Shown: positions 1-5,458 of the stretch, one piece after another
Layout: the number at the start of each line of letters is the position of its first letter
Numbering within the stretch: position 1 is the first letter of the stretch
Source: Gammaproteobacteria bacterium
Lineage (GTDB): Bacteria; Pseudomonadota; Gammaproteobacteria; Thiohalospirales; Thiohalospiraceae
Direction: 5' to 3'
NCBI GenBank assembly: GCA_011322575.1
Contig: DRMK01000101.1
Coordinates: 1-5,458, forward strand
DNA length: 5,458 nucleotides
Made by a program: the position numbers and the translations under genes
The notes under the pieces: model-generated
What the model was told of the DNA's origin: nothing
Seen by the model: the letters and a program-made list of their open reading frames with translations, nothing else
Databases searched by the model: none

Positions 1-54
1 AGCCACTCCTCTCTCATGTTGCTTGAAGTCGATCTGCACTAGATCAACACCTCG
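1..54 (-). promoter_or_regulatory. Gap after the glycosyltransferase, with a probable ribosome binding site for a further gene outside the window
   Basis: The minus strand has GAGGAG at 11-6, within AGAGAGGAG, only 5 nt from the window edge, which is the right place for a gene starting a few bases beyond position 1. No hairpin with a T-run follows the glycosyltransferase stop, so nothing here ends the operon. An ATG at 17 opens MREEW and runs off the edge, but it has no good ribosome site. The next gene is therefore inferred. Confidence 0.35.
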
Positions 55-1179
55 TCAAGAACGATCATCGATCCCGCTCTGTATCGCACGTTCATAGCCT
101 GCCACCATGCTGTCCACGGAAAAAAGGCGCTCCACCCTGTTCCGTCCTGCCATCCCCATGGAACGCCGCAGATCCGCATCCATCACCAGCCTTGCAATGG
201 CATCGGCCATGGCCTGTGGCTCCTGCTTTGGTACCAGATAGCCGGTCTCACCATGCACCACCACCTCCGGATTGCCACCCACATCAGTCGCCACTACCGG
301 CCTTGCCGCAGCCATCGCCTCGAGAATCGCATTGGACATCCCTTCCGTTACGCTGGACAAAACAAAAATATCCAGCTGCTTCAGGATCCCGGCCACGTCG
401 TCCCGTTTGCCAAGAAACGAAACCCGCTCCTCAATCTCCAGGTCCGTTGCCTCTTTCACCAGGGTTTCATACATATCCCCCTGGCCAATGACCACCAGCG
501 CCACATCGTGTCCCGCCTCCAGCAGCCTGGCCAGCGCCCGCAGCAGAGTCGAATGGTCCTTTTCCTTACGCAGCTGGGCCACGATTCCCAGCATCAGGGT
601 GGTGGGAGCAAAATCCAACTCCTCGCGCAGTACCCCCTCTGCCGATTCCGTACCATCGAAGCGGGCCAGATCCACCCCATTGGGTATCATCACGATCTTC
701 CGCTCCGACGTACCTGCCTCCAAGAGCGAATCACGTACTGCGGTCGACGGCACCACAATCCGGTGAAAACAGAGATCTATGTAGCGGTACGCCCGACTCA
801 GTCTGCGACTGTAGCGATATCCCGTATCACGACGACTGGACAGGATACGGCGCACCCCGGTTAACCGTGACAGCAGCGCGGCAAGAATATCGGAGGTTTC
901 GAAAAATGAGATTATGCAGTCATGATTGCGCCGGCGTATGAAACGAAACAACCGATACATACGCCCGGCACCATGCAACGAGAGCAGTCTTCCCGTCGGC
1001 ATGTGCCATACCCGTACCGCTCCCAGCACACCTTGCGCCAGACGCACGGTACTACCCAGCTGCATGACATCCACGGCATAGCGTGATGGATCGAGTCGTG
1101 TCGCCAACATCTCGATGTGTCGCTCCGTGCCACCGTCCCCGCCAATGTTGGTATCCGTAATGATCAATAGCCGGAACAT
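55..1179 (-). CDS. GT-B glycosyltransferase, family 4 type (EPS repeat-unit synthesis)
   Basis: Retaining glycosyltransferase expected to transfer a sugar from a nucleotide-sugar donor onto the growing lipid-linked EPS unit at the cytoplasmic face of the inner membrane; donor and acceptor cannot be read from sequence. Numbering from the ATG at 1179 (374 residues): first Rossmann domain opens MFRLLIITDTNIGGDGGTERH with the glycine-rich acceptor-side loop at 11-18; linker motif IPNGVDLARFD from 165; donor domain begins GIVAQLRKEKDHSTLLRA near 198 (Gln in place of the common Arg of GRL, a frequent variant); LVVIGQGD near 228; EX7E motif EGMSNAILE with Glu 279 and Glu 287; then ARPVVATDVGGNPEVV and GETGYLVP. 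Length is normal for GT4. No membrane helix is seen. Start: this ATG begins exactly at the first beta strand and follows AAGAAGGAAGA, a purine-rich though closely spaced site; ATG at 1215 and GTG at 1260 would add 12 or 27 residues without homologous look. The stop of the barrel gene lies 90 nt upstream. Confidence 0.9.
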   Translation of the reverse strand: MFRLLIITDTNIGGDGGTERHIEMLATRLDPSRYAVDVMQLGSTVRLAQGVLGAVRVWHMPTGRLLSLHGAGRMYRLFRFIRRRNHDCIISFFETSDILAALLSRLTGVRRILSSRRDTGYRYSRRLSRAYRYIDLCFHRIVVPSTAVRDSLLEAGTSERKIVMIPNGVDLARFDGTESAEGVLREELDFAPTTLMLGIVAQLRKEKDHSTLLRALARLLEAGHDVALVVIGQGDMYETLVKEATDLEIEERVSFLGKRDDVAGILKQLDIFVLSSVTEGMSNAILEAMAAARPVVATDVGGNPEVVVHGETGYLVPKQEPQAMADAIARLVMDADLRRSMGMAGRNRVERLFSVDSMVAGYERAIQSGIDDRS

Positions 1180-1269
1180 TCTTCCTTCTTGTGTCTCCCT
1201 GCGGCAATCGCTCATCCCCAAGCGCTCTGGGTCCCCCTTCCGAAAACACCAGGTAACCACCCGCTCGCG

Positions 1270-2907
1270 CTAAAGGACAAACTTCACGTAACAGGTAATA
1301 CGGTTCTCGTGATAGCGATTCTTCTTGCTGGCGGAATAACGGTTCAGATAACGATACAGGCAGGATGCCGTATTGTCTCCCTCCAGTTTCCACGACATAC
1401 CCGCTTCCAGGCTCCAGGCATACTCATCCTCTGGAACAAAGCGATAGCTGTGAAACCGGTACTGCGCCCCGCCCAACAGCTCCGTAGCCGGGTCGAGGCT
1501 GTGCTTCCAGTTACCGTGGAGCCCGTAGCTGGTGGCCTCGTCACCCTGTTCGAGATAGGTGCGATGCTCGTAGAACAGCAGACCGGTCAAGGCGTCCTCC
1601 CCCGTTTGCCATCCAAACACCATCTGGCCACGCCGGCGCAGAAACGTCTCGTTGAACAGCCCAAAATCATCGAACACCAGGGGAATCAGCTTTCCGGCAT
1701 TGGGATAATCGGTACGCTCCCCGGTATCCGGATCAAAATATACCGGTACCAGCCGCTCGGTTTCGGGATCCACCTCGCCCGGCAGAAAAAATCCGCTATC
1801 CGGATCGCGGAACGAGTAGAGCCCCCTGTCACTCAGGGCCTGCTGCAGGGCTATTACCGTCTCGTTATAGCTTGCCAGCCATACCGTACGTCGAAAATGC
1901 ATGGAGAACTCGCCACGCCAGCTCACGCCGGGATTCATACCGAACTCCTGATCCCGCCAGTAGACTTTGAGAGAGGTGCGGCGCGAAGGGTTCCAGAGGA
2001 GACGCACCCTGCTGTAGCCCTCACCGCCCAGCGCATCGAGTTGCACATCCCGGCGCAGCCGCCAACCCGCACCCGCGGCCCAATAGCTGCCATTTTCATA
2101 CTGCACGGTCCAGGTGGTGGAGGTACCCAGGTTATGGTTCTCAGAGCCAGCCCTGGCCAGAAGGGCAAACCTGCGGCTGAGCCGGTAGCGGAAATTGGCC
2201 GCCGCTACCTCGTGGTCAAAAAGAAACTCGTCTTCGCGCTCTACCCTTTCATTTTTGTAGCCGATATTCCACGCCACCCTCCCCCAACGCTTGTTGGCCA
2301 GGCGCGCGTTGAAACGGTTGGTGGTACCATCCGAAGCCCTCTTTTCAATACGGGTCTGCACATGGGTATAACGCAACATCATGCGCGCGGTCCCGCCGAA
2401 GCTGTATCGGTAATACGGGCTGAGCCGTATCGTGCTGATATCGGCCCGCTCTCCCGGCAGGAAGTAGTCGGTAAGGACTCCAGGATGGGCATATATGGGT
2501 TGCTGATAATTGGACGCCTCCCCTTCGAAAAACAGGTGCCTGCGAAGCAGCTCTCCATTCATGGTGGCCTCCAGCTGATGATTGGAGATGTCATACTGCT
2601 TCTCCCTGGCATAGGAGAGATTCTGCATGCGATAAAGCAGGTCGAGCGAATGACGCCTGCCCAAGCTCTTCACCCAAATTCCCGGGGTCAACTCTGAAAC
2701 CAGATCCGTGGTTTCTTTCCCGAACACCGGCAGACCTGTTTCCGAAGCAAGCCCTACATTGTCACTCACGGCAACTCCGGTCTTCAGGGAGGGCTCTATC
2801 GACCAGCTGGCGCTCACCGGGGAGGAAACCAGCAGCGCGGCGCCGAGCATGCAGTGGCCAAGCACTCCCCGTAGCGAAGCCCGACAACAGGGGCTGCGGA
2901 GGACCAA
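1270..2907 (-). CDS. Outer-membrane beta-barrel protein of the XrtA/PEP-CTERM EPS locus (TIGR03016-like)
   Basis: Probable outer-membrane barrel of the EPS export or anchoring machinery; its biochemical role is not established, to my knowledge. Numbering from the TTG at 2907 (545 residues): basic n-region, hydrophobic core GVLGHCMLGAALLVSS, cleavage after PVSA at 33, then a mature protein starting SWSIEPSLKTGVAVSDNVGL, a typical barrel entry. The rest alternates polar and aromatic/hydrophobic residues (LSPYYRYSFGG, ARMMLRYTHVQTRIE, ALLARAGSENHNLG, LKVYWRDQEFGMN), as transmembrane beta strands do. Residues 368-403 hold three 12-residue Asp-Pro repeats in a likely loop. The only mature cysteines are 516 and 539, in the last two strands. 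The protein ends CYVKFVL, without the usual terminal Phe. Start: TTG is chosen for its signal peptide and AAGGG site; ATG at 3009 (579 residues) and GTG at 3081 (603 residues) give long Arg-rich extensions. The family assignment rests on gene order plus general barrel features, so it is less certain than its neighbours. Confidence 0.78.
   Translation of the reverse strand: MVLRSPCCRASLRGVLGHCMLGAALLVSSPVSASWSIEPSLKTGVAVSDNVGLASETGLPVFGKETTDLVSELTPGIWVKSLGRRHSLDLLYRMQNLSYAREKQYDISNHQLEATMNGELLRRHLFFEGEASNYQQPIYAHPGVLTDYFLPGERADISTIRLSPYYRYSFGGTARMMLRYTHVQTRIEKRASDGTTNRFNARLANKRWGRVAWNIGYKNERVEREDEFLFDHEVAAANFRYRLSRRFALLARAGSENHNLGTSTTWTVQYENGSYWAAGAGWRLRRDVQLDALGGEGYSRVRLLWNPSRRTSLKVYWRDQEFGMNPGVSWRGEFSMHFRRTVWLASYNETVIALQQALSDRGLYSFRDPDSGFFLPGEVDPETERLVPVYFDPDTGERTDYPNAGKLIPLVFDDFGLFNETFLRRRGQMVFGWQTGEDALTGLLFYEHRTYLEQGDEATSYGLHGNWKHSLDPATELLGGAQYRFHSYRFVPEDEYAWSLEAGMSWKLEGDNTASCLYRYLNRYSASKKNRYHENRITCYVKFVL
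1699..1806 (-). repeat. Three 12-residue Asp-Pro repeats within the outer-membrane protein
   Basis: The encoded units start DPDSGFFLPGEV, DPETERLVPVYF and DPDTGERTDYPN, exactly 12 residues apart. The shared core is Asp-Pro-[Asp/Glu]-[Ser/Thr], and the first two also share Pro at position 9. The three Asp codons are at 1806, 1770 and 1734. The DNA copies have diverged (GATCCGGATAGC, GATCCCGAAACC, GATCCGGATACC), so this is an old or selected protein repeat, not a recent DNA duplication. Confidence 0.7.
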
Positions 2908-2914
2908 TTGACGG

Positions 2915-2919
2915 CCCTT
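2915..2919 (-). promoter_or_regulatory. Shine-Dalgarno sequence supporting a TTG start of the outer-membrane protein
   Basis: The minus strand reads AAGGG with a 7-nt spacer (CCGTCAA) before the TTG at 2907. This start puts a textbook signal peptide at the N-terminus. A competing GAGG with a 6-nt spacer precedes the ATG at 3009, so the ribosome site alone does not settle the start. Confidence 0.5.
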
Positions 2920-2933
2920 ATCGGAAAAAACAA

Positions 2934-2947
2934 CCCTTCCGGAACGG
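2934..2947. repeat. 14-bp near-perfect palindrome beside a T-run
   Basis: The plus strand reads CCCTTCCGGAACGG, which is self-complementary except for one mismatched position in each arm. On the minus strand it is followed by GTTGTTTTTTCC and lies 27 nt before the TTG start proposed for the outer-membrane protein. It could be a protein-binding site or a weak hairpin. The stem is too short for a credible intrinsic terminator, and chance is a fair explanation. Confidence 0.25.
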
Positions 2948-3097
2948 CGAGCATGGCGCGTTTCCGCACTGCGGCTCCCGGCAAATATGTTGTAAACCGC
3001 TCCCCGCATGCCGCGCCTCGATACATGCCATGCTTGCCATCCCGAAGCCGGCACATTTGGCCAGGTTGATATCGTATTCACAGGTCCATGAGATCTT

Positions 3098-3117
3098 CTG
3101 GGCGCACGCCGCGCCAG
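3098..3117 (-). other. GC-rich hairpin 53 nt after the kinase stop codon
   Basis: On the minus strand the arm CTGGCGC and the arm GCGCCCAG enclose a 5-nt loop (GGCGT). They form a 7-bp stem, nearly all GC, with a single bulged C. There is no U-run after it (AAGATCTCATGG follows), so it does not meet the pattern of an intrinsic terminator. An RNA-stability or processing hairpin that sets different expression levels on either side is possible, but this is inference. Confidence 0.45.
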
Positions 3118-3170
3118 AGACGATTACCCAATCCAGCCGGCTCTATGCAGACCAGTTCCAACCCCGCTGG

Positions 3171-3962
3171 TCACTGATAGTGACCATAATAGCCACCATA
3201 GTAATCGCTCTTGAAAACCTGTGGACTCTTGTTCAGCACCATGCCGATCGGCTTGTCCCGATTCAGCTGCGCAACGGAGTCGAGCACCGCCTGCAGGGGG
3301 GTCTTGCCCGCCTCCACCACCACCAGAACCTGCCCCATGAACTGTGCCAGAATCGTGGACTGGCTGGTGGCCAGCAGCGGAGGACTATCAAATATCACTA
3401 TCCGGTCGGCATAGCGGCGGGACATCTCCTGAACCAGATGCTGCATCCTTTCGCTGCCAAGCAGTTCCGGGACGTTTCCCGAACTTCTGCCAGCGGGGAG
3501 CAGCCGCAGCCGCGGCAGATTGGTGGGGACGATGGCATCACTCAGCTCCAGTTTGGGATCCTGGAGCACATCTACCAGCCCCACCGAGTCTTCGACACCC
3601 AGCAATCTGCTACAGCTGCACCGCACATCGTCGGTATCCACCAGCAGGACGGTAAAATCCTGCTCCATTGCCATACTGATGGCCAGATTGATGGAGGTGA
3701 AGGTCTTGCCTTCTCCCGGCATGGCGCTGGTAACCTGGATCAGATTTCCCTGCTCCCCCAACGCGGCCCCCTTGCCAAAGGCGTTGTAGAGCAACGGACG
3801 CTTTATGGTGCGATACTCCTCCGCCTGGCGGCTGCGCTGATCATTTGGCCCCAGAAACCCCAGCTGTTTCAGCTGGGCAAAATCTATGGAGCAGATCCGC
3901 TTCAGGGTCGCACTCCGGTGTCCTCCCGTGCTGGAGTGCATCTCGTGAAAACCGGTAACCAT
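3171..3962 (-). CDS. Stand-alone bacterial tyrosine autokinase (BY-kinase, XrtA/PEP-CTERM EPS locus type)
   Basis: Cytoplasmic P-loop tyrosine kinase that autophosphorylates on a C-terminal tyrosine cluster and works with the upstream chain-length protein, a split version of Wzc. Seen, numbering from the ATG at 3962 (263 residues): oligomerisation motif EEYRTIK at 48-54 (EX2RX2R-like, last Arg as Lys); Walker A SAMPGEGKT at 79-87; Walker A' VLLVDTDDVR at 105-114, with the DxDxxR spacing I associate with the XrtA subfamily; Walker B VIFDSPPLL at 189-197; C-terminal SDYYGGYYGHYQ with five Tyr. Start: the ATG at 3962 has a strong AAGGAGA site 8 nt upstream. A GTG at 4043 sits 1 nt after the upstream stop codon and would give an N-terminus starting SGLEKEIGR, loosely like the MSxIEKA start of relatives; a GTG at 4058 would overlap the upstream gene by 14 nt and give 295 residues. 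Neither GTG has a well-spaced ribosome site, so the N-terminus is uncertain by up to 32 residues. The function is firm. Confidence 0.92.
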   Translation of the reverse strand: MVTGFHEMHSSTGGHRSATLKRICSIDFAQLKQLGFLGPNDQRSRQAEEYRTIKRPLLYNAFGKGAALGEQGNLIQVTSAMPGEGKTFTSINLAISMAMEQDFTVLLVDTDDVRCSCSRLLGVEDSVGLVDVLQDPKLELSDAIVPTNLPRLRLLPAGRSSGNVPELLGSERMQHLVQEMSRRYADRIVIFDSPPLLATSQSTILAQFMGQVLVVVEAGKTPLQAVLDSVAQLNRDKPIGMVLNKSPQVFKSDYYGGYYGHYQ

Positions 3963-3970
3963 ATTGGTAT

Positions 3971-3977
3971 TCTCCTT
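3971..3977 (-). promoter_or_regulatory. Strong Shine-Dalgarno sequence for the tyrosine autokinase
   Basis: The minus strand reads AAGGAGA here, inside the purine-rich run GAGGAGAAGGAGA, 8 nt before the ATG at 3962. This is the best ribosome binding site in the window and is the reason for preferring that start. If the true start is one of the upstream GTG codons, this purine run instead encodes the EEKEN segment of the N-terminal extension. Confidence 0.6.
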
Positions 3978-4044
3978 CTCCTCGGCGCCGCCGGATGCCT
4001 GACCTTCCCCCTGGCGCCCAATCTCCTTCTCCAAACCGCTCACC

Positions 4045-5458
4045 TCAGTGCCCAACACCCTTGAGCAAACTCAGCATGCCCGAGATCTGTATCGCAACCA
4101 CGACTCCGTAACTCAGAAGAAGCATGGCGATCCCGAACATCAGCACGCGTCTGTCCCGGTGCTCCATGGCCCGTACCTCCGGCGTGGTTACGCGACTCAC
4201 GCTGCCGAGCACCGGCAGCCCGGTGGCCTCCTCGAGGGTTCTGCGGTTATATATTCCGGGCCTGATCTGAGCCAGCAGAAATGCCAGACCGAGTCCTCCC
4301 CCAAGCCCGGCCACCAGCACCACGCTGCTCCAGAAGGGTCTGTTGGGACCTGCGGGGATCAGCGGAACGAATGGGGGATCCACAATCTCGACCTTGAACT
4401 CACCCCCGGTTTTCTCCGCGTCCTCGGACAGCTTGGCCTGCTGCTGCCGTTCCAGCAGCTCTTCGTAGTTTTTCTTGTTCACCCCGTAATCACGGTTCAA
4501 CTGCTGCAGCCTGGTCTCGATCTCCGGCTGGCTGTCCACCAGCTCCTGCAACCGGGCGACCCGCTGCTGGTACTCCTCCACGGTGGCCCTGGCAGCCGCC
4601 ACATCGGCATCCGCAGCGCCAAGCGCCAGCTTCAGCTCCTGATAGTAGGGATTGGATTCCAGCTGCGCTGGCGTGGACTGGAGTTTCTCCCGCTCCAGCT
4701 GAATCTTCAGTTCGGCGATAGTGCGCCGCAGGGCGCCAATATCCGGATGATCCTCGGTGAAACGAAGCGACTTTTCGTCCAACTGCGCCTGCAGCACGGC
4801 AATGCGCTCCTCGAGCGGGGTGGGCTGGGCAGCACCTGCGGCGGCGCCATGCCCACCGCTATTGATGGCCGCCTGCAACTGCTGCCACAACTCGTTGCGT
4901 CGGTACTGCTGGCGCCGTAGCTCCATCTGTGCCTTGGCCAGCAGGGTCTGCATATCCTGGAGCTGGGAGAAGAAACCGCTGGCCTGCCCCGGAAGCATCC
5001 CTGCGTACTGGCGCCGGAACTCAAGAAGACGATTCTCCGCCTCTATGAGCCGCTTTTCGTACTCCCGTATCTGCTCATCCAGAAAACGCTGCGCCTCCTT
5101 GCTGTCCTTGCGTTTCTCGCCTACGGTACTCTCCACGAAAATCTTGAGCAGGGCTTCCACCACCCGCTTGGCCAATACGGGATCCTCGTCAGTGTAGCTG
5201 ATAGTGAACAGGTTGGCCCGGCTCCGGTCGCCTTTTACCACGATATCCCGTGCCAGCTCGTCGAGAAACTCCTCTTTCTCCCTTTGATCCGTCATATCGA
5301 CCGGCAGCTCGGCGAGTTCTACCAGCTTCTCCAGATTGGGCCGGCTGAGAATGGTACCGGACATCAGATCGAGTCGCTGACGCACATCGGTCTGTACCGC
5401 CAGCCCTTTCAACAGAGGTTTCAGGAGAGAAGCGGTATCGACGTTTATGGTAGCCGTG
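4045..5458 (-). CDS. Polysaccharide chain-length determinant (Wzz/GumC-like co-polymerase, XrtA/PEP-CTERM locus type), 5' end outside the window
   Basis: Inner-membrane co-polymerase that sets EPS chain length, probably as an oligomer with its kinase partner. The frame is open to the right edge, giving 470 residues; a TTG at 5412 is an internal Leu, because in-frame codons upstream continue a family-typical stretch (VDTASLLKPLLKGLAVQTDV). By comparison with relatives of about 500-520 residues, roughly 45-50 N-terminal residues with the first membrane helix are missing. Seen, in window numbering: Wzz-type N-terminal domain to about 110; charged, Gln-rich coiled coil about 115-195; Gly/Ala linker near 198-210; conserved FTEDHPDI near 233-240; second coiled coil about 285-345 containing the GNVR-like segment (LQQLNRDYGVNKKNYEELL); Pro-rich motif PPFVPLIPAGPNRP near 361-374; membrane helix about 376-396; a second hydrophobic helix about 437-457; short tail. 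It has no kinase domain; the kinase is the next gene. The family call is firm; the exact subfamily (TIGR03007-like) is from memory. Confidence 0.9.
   Translation of the reverse strand, partial: TATINVDTASLLKPLLKGLAVQTDVRQRLDLMSGTILSRPNLEKLVELAELPVDMTDQREKEEFLDELARDIVVKGDRSRANLFTISYTDEDPVLAKRVVEALLKIFVESTVGEKRKDSKEAQRFLDEQIREYEKRLIEAENRLLEFRRQYAGMLPGQASGFFSQLQDMQTLLAKAQMELRRQQYRRNELWQQLQAAINSGGHGAAAGAAQPTPLEERIAVLQAQLDEKSLRFTEDHPDIGALRRTIAELKIQLEREKLQSTPAQLESNPYYQELKLALGAADADVAAARATVEEYQQRVARLQELVDSQPEIETRLQQLNRDYGVNKKNYEELLERQQQAKLSEDAEKTGGEFKVEIVDPPFVPLIPAGPNRPFWSSVVLVAGLGGGLGLAFLLAQIRPGIYNRRTLEEATGLPVLGSVSRVTTPEVRAMEHRDRRVLMFGIAMLLLSYGVVVAIQISGMLSLLKGVGH

Larger units (their letters stand above)
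2908..3170 (-). other. 263-bp leader between kinase and outer-membrane protein; possibly partly coding
   Basis: The frame of the outer-membrane protein stays open upstream as far as a GTG at 3081, with an ATG at 3009, so part of this stretch could encode an N-terminal extension of up to 58 residues. That extension is Arg/His-rich, ends well before the hydrophobic core of the signal peptide, and looks unlike a secretion signal, so I read the stretch as mostly untranslated. It holds a strong hairpin (3098-3117) and a near-perfect palindrome next to a T-run (2934-2947). I searched by eye for sigma-70 and sigma-54 promoters on the minus strand and found no convincing pair of boxes with correct spacing. 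Confidence 0.5.

Noticed and set aside
1189..2697. Long open frame of about 502 codons on the plus strand, antisense to the barrel gene
   Set aside because: Its translation has no recognisable domain, and it lies opposite a gene with clear signal peptide and barrel character. Long antisense frames arise from codon bias in GC-rich genes.
3098..3117. Hairpin read as a Rho-independent terminator
   Set aside because: No T-run follows on the minus strand, and the next gene belongs to the same functional set.
2908..3170. Possible sigma-54 promoter at TGGCAAGCATGGCATG
   Set aside because: The GG and GC dinucleotides are not at the required 10-nt separation, and the -12 element is not matched.
3030..4064. 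Plus-strand open frame of 344 codons opposite the kinase
   Set aside because: The kinase on the minus strand has every BY-kinase motif. The plus-strand translation is His/Gln-rich without motifs, as expected of an antisense shadow.
4048..4920. Plus-strand open frame of 290 codons opposite the chain-length gene
   Set aside because: It shows Leu/Gln/His-rich low-information sequence and lies opposite a well-conserved coiled-coil protein, so it is a shadow.
5410..5412. TTG as the start codon of the chain-length protein
   Set aside because: The upstream in-frame codons encode a family-typical segment (VDTASLLKPL) and the frame stays open to the window edge, so this is an internal Leu.
1..5458. 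CRISPR arrays, tRNA or rRNA genes, insertion sequences
   Set aside because: I saw no spaced direct repeats, tRNA-like cloverleaf or CCA end, transposase frame, or terminal inverted repeats. Coding sequence fills nearly the whole window.

Overview
This window is one strand of an exopolysaccharide (EPS) assembly and export locus. All four genes I can support lie on the minus strand and read from the right edge to the left. In transcription order they are: a polysaccharide chain-length determinant (polysaccharide co-polymerase) whose first ~45-50 residues lie beyond the right edge; a stand-alone bacterial tyrosine (BY) autokinase with a C-terminal tyrosine cluster; a large outer-membrane beta-barrel protein; and a GT-B family 4 glycosyltransferase. 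The sequence of motifs and the gene order match the EPS module that accompanies the exosortase A (XrtA)/PEP-CTERM protein-sorting system in Gram-negative bacteria (families I would name TIGR03007, TIGR03018 and TIGR03016, from memory, not from a search). The exosortase and PEP-CTERM proteins themselves are not in the window.

The signal-peptide-bearing outer-membrane protein and the inner-membrane chain-length protein show a Gram-negative cell. The moderately high GC content and the family match suggest a proteobacterium, probably gamma or beta; I cannot name a genus.

Layout: positions 5458-4045 chain-length protein (5' truncated); 4044-3963 a short gap or N-terminal extension of the kinase, depending on the start used; 3962-3171 kinase; 3170-2908 a leader with a strong GC-rich hairpin and no convincing promoter; 2907-1270 outer-membrane protein; 1269-1180 a 90-bp gap; 1179-55 glycosyltransferase; 54-1 the gap before a probable further gene on the same strand, whose likely ribosome binding site is visible at the edge.

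Working together, the glycosyltransferase would add a sugar to the lipid-linked repeat unit on the cytoplasmic side. The chain-length protein and the kinase would form a split Wzc-like complex in the inner membrane that sets polymer length through cycles of tyrosine phosphorylation. The barrel protein would act in the outer membrane in export or surface anchoring of the polymer or associated proteins. The last role is inferred from its genomic association only.

I found no new system. The points most worth a look are a three-copy 12-residue Asp-Pro repeat in a predicted loop of the barrel, a lone cysteine pair in its last two strands, a probable TTG start for that gene, and the direct barrel-to-glycosyltransferase junction, which leaves out genes I would often expect there.
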